From contig NC_089239.1 of NCBI RefSeq assembly GCF_963924675.1, forward strand, positions 6,933,001-6,997,000: a DNA stretch of 64,000 nt, in the 5' to 3' direction. The stretch is from Phocoena phocoena. Taxonomy: Eukaryota; Chordata; Mammalia; Artiodactyla; Phocoenidae. The notes under the pieces are model-generated. The model saw only the letters and a list, made by a program, of their open reading frames with translations, made no database searches and had not been told where the DNA came from. Both the position numbers and the translations under genes were made by a program. Positions 42,330 through 54,300 of the stretch are shown here, piece by piece (positions within the stretch are counted from its first letter, which is position 1; each line of letters starts with the position of its first letter).

Positions 42330-45300
42330 CTGGGGAGAGAAGAGACAGAGGGCCAGGTGAGCCACAGGCAAGTGGTAGCGCTGACATTCTAGAGGCCAAG
42401 AAGAGGCGTGGTTTCCCATTCTGCTGTTCCCACAAGGAGAGCAGGGCCAGGTTTGTGCTTCCAAGGAGAATGGAGAGAGGGCAGGACCAGGAATTCCTGG
42501 AAACACACGTCCAGCTGTGCTCCCTCCCCCAATCCCAAATGAAGCACAGAGACCACGTCTCCCCACAGGAGAGGTGACAGCCCTGAATTTTGTAATAAGA
42601 GTGAATGGCTCCTTGTGATTTGAAATAAATACAACTTCCCAAATGTTTCTTAAACGTAAGTCCTTTCTGAGCACATGTCCCAACTTCTGGTTTAGAAAGT
42701 GGTACCCTGACCTACTAGGCATGCATCCGATTCCCCACAGAACAGCCTGACCCTGCGATACAGAAGCTATTTGGGTAATTCAGCCACTCACTGCCCTTGT
42801 CCAACTCTTACCATTAAAATTTTCAAGTAATTCATGCTGCGGCAGCTTGTTTTTTTCTTTTTTTAAAAAATTAATTTATTTATTTGGCTGTGCGTGGTCT
42901 TAGTTGCGGCCCTCGGGATCTTCGTTGCCGTGTGAGGGATCTTTTAGCTGTGGCTTGCGGGATCTAGTTCCCTGACCAGGGATTGAACCCGGGCCCCCTG
43001 CACTGGGAGCGTGGAGTCTTAACCACTGGAGCGCCAGGGAATTCCCTTGTTTTCCTTTTTAATGGAACTGCCTCCTTCACAGTCTCCTGGCCAAGGCTGC
43101 TCCAAAGTTCCACAGGGCAGGATGTCTGCTGTGACGCCCAGAGGGGAACAACTACCCTCGTCTACCCACAAATATGTGGGTCCAAGGGCAGGAGCCCTGG
43201 CTTCTCATAGCCAGTTAAGCAAAATGGAAAATCACATCCCCCTCCTCCACTACACCCCATCCCAACAACCATGCAGACCACTAGGCTGTTACTGTGGGGT
43301 CAGAGCTGTCAGCCTGGGGCACTGCTGGGCTAACCTGCATTTGTTATGGGCCAGAGCAGTTCTAGAAACTGGGAGGGAAGAGGGTGTGCAAGTGCGGGCG
43401 ACAGACAGCCTTCAGGTAGTGGTGACACAACCATTTCAGGTGTTGACAACCTCCATCCTCAACTACCAGTCTTTGGTTTAAGCAGGGGGACCGACCACGT
43501 GACTCTATCCCTCCTTCTCTCCATCCTGTAACAAAGGGCAGGGAACTGCGCTCTCTGTGCCCGAGTCCACCTCCCTTCCCTCCAAGGCTCTCCAAGTCTG
43601 AAGGCAAGGCAACTGGGGCCTGTCTTGGGAGGTGGGGTTCCCGAGTTAATAAAGAACCACATCCTGCAGGCGATGAGTTCTGGGGAGATGGGTTCTCTGC
43701 TGCTGTCCGCAGAGCCAGCCCAGCCTGAGGTCCCAGCTGCTTCCTGTCTGGGCTTGGTGTACCGCCTCTGCGTGAAGGGTCAGCGGCCTCCAGGCTGACT
43801 CAGGTTGTCTCCGAGTGCTTATGCTGCGTCCTCCACGTAGCGGGAGCGCACAGATGCTCCGGCCAGCCGGTCCCGATGCCACAAAGAGGGCATTCACACG
43901 CCTCTGTCGGGGTGGCTGCTCTGATCGCTTGGCAGGGGGTGTGGGGAACGGACACCAGGAAGGACCCAGCTACCCCATGTGGTACCTGCAGAAACAACTG
44001 GTTGCACTGTTTCTACCGTCTCCAGAATCCGCTATGGACACCCTAACAGAAGGCATCCCGGTTGCCTTTCTGATCCCACAGACATGTAATTTCCTAGAGG
44101 GTGAGGACGCGGTGACTTTGATGTCACCTCCTGCCCACAAATATCGCGGGTGGGTTCCGAGCATCACAGACACACGGCAGCACTTCAGGGACAGTTACAC
44201 AAAGGTTATTAAAGTACTTATCGAAGTGGCTGCGCGATCCCCTGGCAAGCTCCCCACTAATGAGATTCTCTGAGGCCACATCGCCTTTCCTCCGGTTCCT
44301 GGGCCCCTTTCCCTGGGAAAGCTGGTTCCGATGAAAGCTCTACACTCCAGTCCCGACCCGCACCCTCTGGACTCTGGGCAGTTCCAAGCAGGAGTATCAT
44401 TCCCCCTCCTGGAACTCCCCCTGAGCGGATGGGACCACTCGCATTCCCTTCCCCAGGGAGAGCCTGGCCGAGCCCGGCCACTCACCGCCCGCCGGCTTGT
44501 CCTCTGGGCTGCTGCTCAGGTGGTCCTGGCTGGCTTCTGTAGGGGGCTCATGACCCACAGGGCTAGTGACCCCGGGAATGGTGGGCAGGTCCCGCGGGGG
44601 CGTTTTGGTCACAGGTGAGTTCCGACACTCCATTAGGAACTTCCGGTCGTAGATGATCCTGGTACCTGGCAGGGGGCGGGGACATTGATAACGCCATGGC
44701 GGACCGCCCGCTCCCCGCCAGCCTGCTGTTTTCCCCCATGTCTTTGAGGTGTGGCTGCAGCGCAGGTGGCAGGTTTTCCTGCAAAAGCCCGGACGGAGGA
44801 GTGAGGCTTACTCATGCCTGGTTGCAGCCCAGGACCCTGCTGCTACCAAACTGCCCCGGCTCCCCGTCACACGGGCGATCCTGTGGCCACCTGACCGCAT
44901 CCATCCTCCCCTGTGCTTGCTGCTCACAGCCCACCAACTCACTCCCAGACCCTGTGCTCGGTGTCGCCACTCACGACAATCACATCCGACAGCGGAGAAA
45001 GTGCGTTTTTTATGCATTTTTCAATTCTGTCCTTACAGCACCCTCGTGGGATATCCAGAATCTTTTAACTCCATTTTACAGAGGGGCAAAGAGAAAAATC
45101 AAGTGATCCCCCCAACCAGTAAAAAATGAGAACGCTTCCTGTCTGGACTCAAGCCCTCCCGCCCCACGCCGCTCTTCACTCAGCCCATCTCCCCTGAGAC
45201 ACCCCCACCCCCAGCATCCTTTACCTATCCGCTCCGATGCGTCCCTGCACTTCAGGGCTTCTACACAGGAGAGAGGGTGACTCTCCTTTCTCAAGTGTCA

Positions 45301-48300
45301 CCCTAGGGTGAGGAACCATGGCTTATGATTCACTATCCTTAAAGCACCCAGGACCCCTCCTATGAGGGCAGCTGCCTGCGAGACTCCTTAAAAAGGGAGT
45401 GTTTTCTCAAGCAGAGGACCCAGGAGCCTGGAGGGAGGCCAGCTGATTCCTCAAACAAGAGTGAAGACTGAGAAGGTTACTCCCATTGGGCCCTTGTTTA
45501 ATCCTGATTATCTCAGAAGCACCAGCGTGGTCCTAGTAACATAACACCTCCTGAACATTTGCTGACGGCTCCCTTCTCAACAGGAGCAGGCCCCAGGCTC
45601 CTAGCCATTACCAGGCAGAGGAATCTAGCCAGAATTTAAAACTGTCTTCTTGTCATTATGTTTCTTTTTATAGCTACCTTCTATTTACAGCAAGTGAGTC
45701 TGGTTTTTCCATATACAGTTGTGATATCAAGCTTCCTTTTAATAAATACAATAGGATATAATTGAATATGGTAATAGTACATGTTATATATTACATGATA
45801 TATGTAATAATAAAAACTAAATTTAAAAGAGAAGGTGATATAAAAAGAAATATTAAATATATGTACAAGTAGAATGCAAAGTATGATAAAGACTGCAGAG
45901 GGGGGATTTCCCTTGTGGTGGAGTAGTTAAGAATCCGCTTGACCACTTAAGGGTTCGAGCCCTGGTCTGGGAAGATCCCACATGCCGCGGAGCAGCTAAG
46001 CCTGTGAGTCACAACTACTGAGACTGCGCTCTAGAGCCCGTGAGCCACAACTACTGGGCCCGTGTACCACAACTACTGAAGCCCACGCACGACGAGCCCG
46101 TGCTCCACAACAAGAGAAGCCACCGCAACGAGAAGCCCGCGCACTGCAATGAAGAGGAGCCCCCGCTCGCTACAACTAGAGAAAAGCCTGCGTGCAGCAA
46201 CGAAGACCCAATGCAGCCCTTAATAAATAAATAAATAAGTAAATAAAAGACTGCAGATGAGGGAGAGGGATAAGTTAGGAGTTTGGGATTAACATATACA
46301 TACTACTATATATAAAATAGATAACCAACAAGGGCCTACTGTACAGCACAGGAAACTATATTCAATGTCTTGTAATAACCTGTAATGGAAGAGAATCTGA
46401 AAAAGAATAGATTTATATATATATGTATTACATAACTGAATCACTGGGCTGTACACTTGAAACTAACACAACATTGTAAATCAGCTATATTCCAATGAAA
46501 AAATAAATCAATAAAGACTGCAGATGGATGGTGAATGGCCCCAGTTTAGAAACCAGGATGCAAGGACTTCAGGAATGCCCTTCCTTATCAACAGCCCTGA
46601 AATACGTCCCTCACTTAATGGCTCTACTGAGAGACATTCCAAGAGCTGAGATTCATTTCTCGATGTCGAGCAGTGCCTCTCTGTTAACCCTTGGAGCCAG
46701 GAGAGGGACCGGTTTGCATCTGAGCTCTGATGTGAGTTAATAAGACCGGGCTCCAGTGCTGAGGATGACCCGGGCTGCTGGAGAGCAGAGGATGGTGAGA
46801 GATACCCAAGGTGAACTCTGCCTCCTTGCTGAGTTGTCCCAGTCAGACTCGGGCCTGTCTAGATAGCCGCCCAGCCTTGCTCTCCTCTTCTGAGAGGCAG
46901 TATTGCTGAGGCTGACAGCCCTGCCCCTCATCACCAGCAAGACAAAAGCTCAGAGCTCACGTTTCCCAGGGGGAGGCGTGGACAGCAAAGCACACAGAAC
47001 GGCGCTGTACGTTAGGCTCTGCTATCAACCAGCCGGGTGGCCCTGTGCACCTCACCCTCTGTGCCTGCCTCCGGCCCCCCGCCGTTCGGGCCTCACCTGT
47101 ACCATGAAGGGCTGTGTGCCTATGAGCCCAGTGGGCTACAAATGGAGAACAACGGAGCCCTCTCCTTGAGGGAGGACGTCCTGGCTTCAGAGATGGGACC
47201 ATTTTTCTGTTTCTTAGTTCTCACGGCCTGGCACTTTACTGCACGGCATGTGGAACTTCCCTGACCAGGGATCGAACCCGTGCCCCCTGCAGTGGAAGGG
47301 TGGAATCTTAACCATTGAACCACCAGGGAAGTCCATCATTTTTTTCCTTATTTTTATTGAAGTATAGTTGATTTACAATAGTGTGTTAGTTTCTGGTGTA
47401 CAGCAAAGTGATTCAGTCACATATATATACACACACACATATACATACATACATATATATATATTCTTTTCATATTCTTTTCCATTATGGTTTATCACAG
47501 GATATTGAATACAGTTCCTTGTGCTATACAGTAGGACCTTTTTAATCTATTTTATATATAAGAGTTTATATCTGCTAATCCCAAACTCCTTAATACCACC
47601 TTGGCTTTTTTTGTTGGTTTGTTCACCACAGAGTAGGGAACTGACCCCATTGGAGTTGAACCTAAGAGCTGGAGATTCAATTGCCTCAAAAAAGAACTTG
47701 GAGGGCTTCCCTGGTGGCACAGTGGTTAAGAATCTGCCTGCCAATGCAGGGGACATGGGTTTGAGCCCTGGTCCGGGAAAGATCCCACATGCCATGGAAC
47801 AACTAAGCCCGTACGCCACAACTACTGAGCCTGCACTCTAGAGCCCATGAGCCACAACTACTGAGCCCATGTGCCACAACTACTGAACCCCGCGGGCCTA
47901 GGGCCCATGCTCCACAACAAGAGAAGCGACCACAATGAGAAGCCTGCACATCACAACGAAGAGTAGCCCCCGCTCGCCGCAACTAGAGAAAGCGCGTGCA
48001 GCAACCAAGACCCAACGCAGACAAAAATAAACAGATAAAATAAATTAATTTAAAAAAAAAAAGAACTTGGAGGTCAGCAGCTTCTGGGAGGTTCTTTCAA
48101 GGTCACTAGCCCTCAACAATTTTTTAAACAAGTGTGGTAAAATAGAAATAACATAAAACTTACCATCTGAACTAATTTTAAAATGTACAGTTGAGTAGTG
48201 TAAGTACATCCGTGTGGTTGTACAACCCATCTCCAGGACTGTTTTCATCCTGCCAAACTGAAACTCTATCCAGGAAACAACTCCCCGCTCTCCCAGCCCC

Positions 48301-51300
48301 TGGCAACCACCACTCCACTTTCTGTCTCTCTGAGCTGGACTGCTCTAGGTGCTTCATATAAGTGGAATCATACAGTATTTGTCTTTTTGCAACTGGCTCG
48401 TTTCACTTAGCATAATGCCCTCAAGGTTCATCTACATGGTTGGACCCCATGTGGGAATTTCCTTCCATTTAGGGCTCAGTAACATTCAATTGTATGGCTA
48501 TACCAATTGTGTTTATCCACAGACATTCGGGTTGCATCTACCTTTTGGTTATTGTGAATAATGCTACTAGGAACATGGGTGTGCAAATATCTTGAGACCC
48601 TCCTTTCAATTCTTCAGGGTACATACTCAGAAGTAGCCCCCAGCATTTGAAAAGTCAGTAATTACGCTTAAAAGAGAAAAAGAAATAAACAATGTGCCCT
48701 TTATCCTATGGCTAGTGCACTTATTTAAAAATAAAAATCCTCATTTCAGTTAATAAAATCCATAATCTAAATGCCAGCAGAGGTGGCACCCAAGACAGCC
48801 ACCATCAGAACAATTCAGCCAGGGATGGAGGCTGTAGGATGGTAAACAGGGCGTTCAGAAAATCAGCTGACAAGGCATGGAGCCTGGGAGGGGAGGAGAC
48901 CACAAAGCCACCACTGACTAATTTGGGGCTGGTGAAGGATAGGAGCTGGACATGAAGTTGCTTTGGCTTTTTAACCCTTTCTTCTTCCAACCCTTCATGG
49001 GATCCACCATCACACAGCTTCAGTGAACAGTGATCTTCTGGAAATTCCCTAAGCCTCCCACAGAAGACGCAAACTTTACAAAACACACACAGTCCCATAC
49101 TGTCAAAAACAGGAAACCTTAGGTGACAAGGCTGCTGCTGTCTCCCGGAACTGGGGACGTGGCCTGCATTACGTGGACGGGAAGTGGGAACCAGCAGGGG
49201 ATGCCACGGTCCCTGCGAGGCTGAGCGAGGTGCTGGTCAAGTGTGATCCTCTGGCGCATGTGGGTGTCACACTAGCCGGTGCCCACGTAACACTCTTTAG
49301 CTGAGGGCCTACTTCCTCTCCATGTAAGGGAAAATGACCCACCTCCACTAGGTTTCTATAAACAAAAGCTTTTGAGGATCTAGGCAGCTTCCAGCTGGTA
49401 GAGCCAAGACAGTGTTCCCTGCTGCTTCTCTCACAAGTCGTGCAAAACACCAAGAACAAGTAGAAGCACATGCTCCCACCTGGATGCAAAAGGGGTCCAA
49501 CTGTTCTCCAAATCACGATACATGAAGACAGAAAGTGAATGGAGTTGTGGTTCTAACAGAGAGAAGGAAAGGGTGACAACTTAATGCAGGAAGGTGGCAG
49601 TGGAGGTTACAACAGGAAGCAAGCGGGGTCAGAACCCAGGAAGGTTCAGGAATTAGAGGCATCAAGGAAAATGGGGATGGGGACTGAGAACAGGGAGAGG
49701 TGCCACACATTCCTCACCCAGGAGGAGGGGTGACAGGGAAAATAAGTAAAGCTGATCTCCTGAACGGTGGCCTCAAATCCCCAGCCCTGCCCTGCCTCAG
49801 AATCAAGAGTAAAGATAAAGATCTGTAGAAACGGATTTTGGGAGGCGGGTACCCCAAATGCAAAAAACCAACTAGCCACTAGATTGAGTCCACCAGTCTC
49901 CACAACTCACAAGGGGTTTCTGGTCAGCTCTTAAGCACCTCACTCTTAAATATAAACAGTCAAATGTCTCCTTGCATTTCTGAAAAAAGCTCACAACATT
50001 TAATGAGAGATTCAAATAAACCAACAGGGACTTCCCTGGTGGTGCAGTGGTTAAGAATCTGCCTGCCAATGCAGGGGACACGGGTTCGAGCCCTGGTCCG
50101 GGAAGACTGCACATGCCGCGGAGCAACTAAGCCCACGTGCCACAACTACTAAGCCTGCACTCTGGAGCCCATGAGCTACAAATACTGAGCCCGCGCTCTA
50201 GAGCCCACAAGCTACAACTACTGAGCCCGCGCGCTCTAGAGCCCACGAGCTACAAATACCGAGCCTGTGCTCTAGAGCCTGCGAGCCACAACTATGGAGC
50301 CCACACGCCGCCACTACTGAAGCCCGTGTGCTCTAGGGCCCATGCTCCGCTATGAGAAGCCACTGCAATGAGAAGCCTGTGCACCTCAACGAAGAGTAGC
50401 CCCTGCTCACCGCAACTAGAGAAAGCCTGCACGCAGCAATCAAAAACAAAACAAAACAAATCAAAACCAACAGGAGGAAACAGATAATAAAGGGAGCAGA
50501 AGACAAAAAGATAACCAATTAGAGATAGTACCCAAATCCTGGATAATAGGAAGTCAAGAAAGAGAGAAAAGAAAATTTGATCAAAAGAATTTACTTAAAT
50601 AGAAAAAAAGAAAAGAGACTTTTCCTGAATTGAGAGATGTCTTTTTTCTTTTTTTTTTAAATCAGTTTACTGTTTTTATTTTTTTAATTTTTATTTATTT
50701 TTTTTTTGGCTGCATTGGGTCTTCGTTGCTGTGTGTGGGCTTTCTCTAGTTGTGGTGAGTGGCAGCTACTCTTCATTGAGGTGTGTGGGCTTCTCATTGT
50801 GGTGGCTTCTTTTGATGCAGAGCACGGACTCTAGGCGCGCCAGCTTCAGTAGCTGTGGCGTGCGGGCTCAGTAGTTGTGGCTTGCGGGCTCTACAGCACA
50901 GGCTCAGTAGTTGTGGCTTGTGGGCTTAGTTGCTCTGCGGCATGTGGGATTTTCCCAGACCAGGGCTCGAACCCGTGTCCCATGCCTTGGCAGGCGATTC
51001 TTTTTTTTTTTTTTTTTTTTCGCAGTACTTGGGCCTCTCACTGTTGTGGCCTCTCCTGTCGCGGAGCACAGGCTCCAGACGCGCAGGCTCAGCGGCCATG
51101 GCTCATGGGCCCAGTCACTCCGCGGCATGTGGGATCTTCCCGGACCGGGACACGAACCCGTGTCCCCTACATCGGCAGGCGGACTCTCAACCACTGCGCC
51201 GCCAGGGAAGCCCTGGCAGGCGATTCTTAATCACTGCGCCACCAGGGAAGTCCCTGTCTACTTTTTTAAAAATAAATTTATTTATTTACTTGTTTATCTA

Positions 51301-54300
51301 TCTATCTACTTATTTTTGGCTACATTGAGTCTTCGTTGCTGCACGCACGCTTTCTCTAGTTGCAGCGAGCGGGGGCTACTCTTCCTTGCAGTGTGCAGGT
51401 TTCTCATTGTGGTGGCTTCTTGTTACGGAACATGGGCTCTGAGCGCGCGGGCTTCAGTAGTTGTGGCATGCGGGCTCAATAGTTCTGGCACATGGGCTTA
51501 GTTGCTCTGCAGCATGTGGGATCTTCCAGGACCAGGGCTTGAACCTGTGTCCCCTGCATTGGCAGGCGGATTCTTAACCACTGAGCCACCAGGGAAGTCC
51601 TATAACTTTATATATATACAACTTTGATTTTTTTTTTTAAACTAAGGGACAGGTTAAATAAGTTATGGATCAGACCTACAATGCAATGCTGTGCAGGTAC
51701 TATTTGGAATAAGAAAAGTGTACACTGTCCACAGTATTTCATGAAAACGTCACAGAACTATATTTTGTATTTGGTTATCTCTGGGGGTGAGATAAGGATT
51801 AAGGCAAAGAAAACATCTTTTACACTGAACTTTTTTTTTTAATACAAAACTGTAATAAGGATATAGGGATATTAAGCAAACAAATAAATAAGGATATAAG
51901 GTCAGAATCTCCTTTCCTAGTAAGTCAAGTTAAAACTGCCGTGGCTGGAACAAGATAGCCTCCCCACCTCATGAAAGCCCAGGGGGCTCTCTGCTGGGCT
52001 GGGGAAGGAGTGGTAAGCTCACTCCTCCAGCACCTCCAGGCCATGTGTACCAGCCCCGTCCACGCTAGACTTTAACTCCAGAACTGTATTCAAGGATCAG
52101 AAGTGTTAACACTCACCCACAAAATTGCCGGTCTTTGCTCAGTCCCATGCCCTGAGAATAGGTGTGCTGGGTCGGTCGTGTATTCACTCACTGAACCCCT
52201 TTGTTTGTTTGTTTTTGGGCCGCGCCATGGGGCTTGCGGGGATCTTAGTTCTCCGACCAGGGATCAAACCTGTGCCCCCTGCAGTGGAAGCGCTGAGTCC
52301 TAACCACTGGACCGCCAGGGAAAAGTCCCTCACTGAACCCCTTTGGACCACAGTAGGCCAGATGTGAGGGATGTAAGGGACCGTTAGATATAGGAACAGC
52401 TCCCTGATCTCAGACACACACTTAGTCGGAGGAGAAAGACCTGGAAACAAACGATTACTGTCAAGTGTGTGGAGTCTAAAAATGGAGGCATAGGTGGGGA
52501 TCACAGAGGGACAGGGAGAGACCTACCCCGTGTGTACTGCTGGCAACAGAGAATCCAAGCCCCCTGACCCTAACCCCCTGAGCCAGAGAATCATCCAAAT
52601 CACCCCAATTCTGCACTGCCCCGAACTGGGGGTTGGTCCATGGGCGACTCAGATGGGAGGTACTGGAGGTGCAGAGCAGGGGAATCCAGAACCTGCCACC
52701 CTGCAGGGCTGGGGGGAGAAGAGAGGCGGACCACCCCCACCCCCATCACACTTCCAACCGTTTGTGTAGCTGGGATCCTGTTGGGTGCTGGGAGAGAGTT
52801 CAAGGTTGGGTCTCGAACTACATATAGAGAATAACTGAGGCTGCCTTCTAACTGAAAGCCCATTCAAATGCATCGCCGTAAGTCCAGCGGGCTGCCAGAG
52901 TTCCCAGCTATGGAGAGAAAGGGTGGGAACAACACTGGAGTAGGGGTTGGTGGGAGAGAATACAGCGCTGCTCTTCCTACAGCCTGGTGGTCAGAGACCC
53001 AGCTCTCCCACTTGCTGGCTGTACCCACTCTGGGCGTTATTGCTCCACGTCTCTGTGCCTCGATTTCTTCCTCTGTAGAATGGGGATGATGGTGGTGACG
53101 ACAGTGCAACTTCACAGGGTCACTGCGTGGGGCAGCACAGTGGCTGACACAAAGTAAGCCCTAAACAAACCAAACCCTAGCTAGTACCATGGCCAGTGTG
53201 GCTTCAGGTGACATACTTTACCCTTTAATCAGTCCCATCCACACCAGGGATCAGTTGTATGGGGGCCAAAACAAAGAAACACAAAGAACTGGGACAAATC
53301 AGAGGGAAGGCAAGCAACCCTGCGAAGAGACTTGTGGGGAAAGGGCAAGGGTGGAGATGGGGGAGGGTAAAGGCGTCCTCCATCCTTTTTTGGTCCACAG
53401 AAACATGCTTCAAGAACCACCACAAGGTGACTTCCCTGGGGGCGCAGTGGGTAAGACTCCGTGCTCCCAACACAGGCGGCTGGGGTTCGATCCCTGGTAA
53501 GGGAACTAGATCCCACATGCATGCCGCCACTAAGAGTTTGCAAGCCGCAACTAAGGAGCCCACCTGCCACAACTAAGGAGCCCACGGGCCGCAACCAAGG
53601 AGCCCGCCTGCCATAACTAAGACCCGGCACAACCAAATAAATAAATAAATAATTTAATTTAAAAACAGCAACAGAAACAACAACAAAAAAAACACCACAA
53701 GGGGACTTCCCTGGCGGTCCAGTGGTTAAGACTCTGCGCTTCCACTGCAGGGGCCGTGGGTTGGATCCCCGGTGGGGGAACTAAGATCCCATGTGCTGTA
53801 CAGTGTGGCCAAAAAATTAAAAAGAACCATGGCATGTTTGATAACTGGTGTCATCTGGGACTTTAAACTCCTTATGTGCACCAAATGCAAGAATGGCATT
53901 TTTTCTCCAGGCAAGTTTTGGGGTGAGGACAGCTTGTTTGAACATATAAAGCAAGGCAGACCTTCCCTAGGGTCTGGTTTCCTCACCGGTAAACAAGGGC
54001 TTGTTCTGGGCTCATTCTAACTATTTTTAAAGCACCAACCCCGTGCCAGGATTTAGAGGTAATCTCTCAGGTCTGTTTCAGCTCTGACACCAACCGTTTA
54101 TTTTTAGGATCTCCTTGTGGGCAGGTGCTTTTCAAGTGTAACTAGCTCGGGGCCGGGGACACAGCAGTTCTGGGCTCAAACCCGGGTGTGCCACACACCA
54201 GCCCTCATCTCCCAGTCCCAGCTTCATTCCACAGCTCGGTGCCAACAAGACCCGCACCTCCCAGGAGTGGCCTGAAGATCACATCACCACGTGAGCCCTG

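Noticed and set aside
41844..42722. 292-codon open frame on the minus strand over EIF4EBP1 exon 3
   Set aside because: It is in a different frame from the [14 protein letters not shown] end of EIF4EBP1 and lies in intron and 3' UTR; it is a GC-driven shadow.
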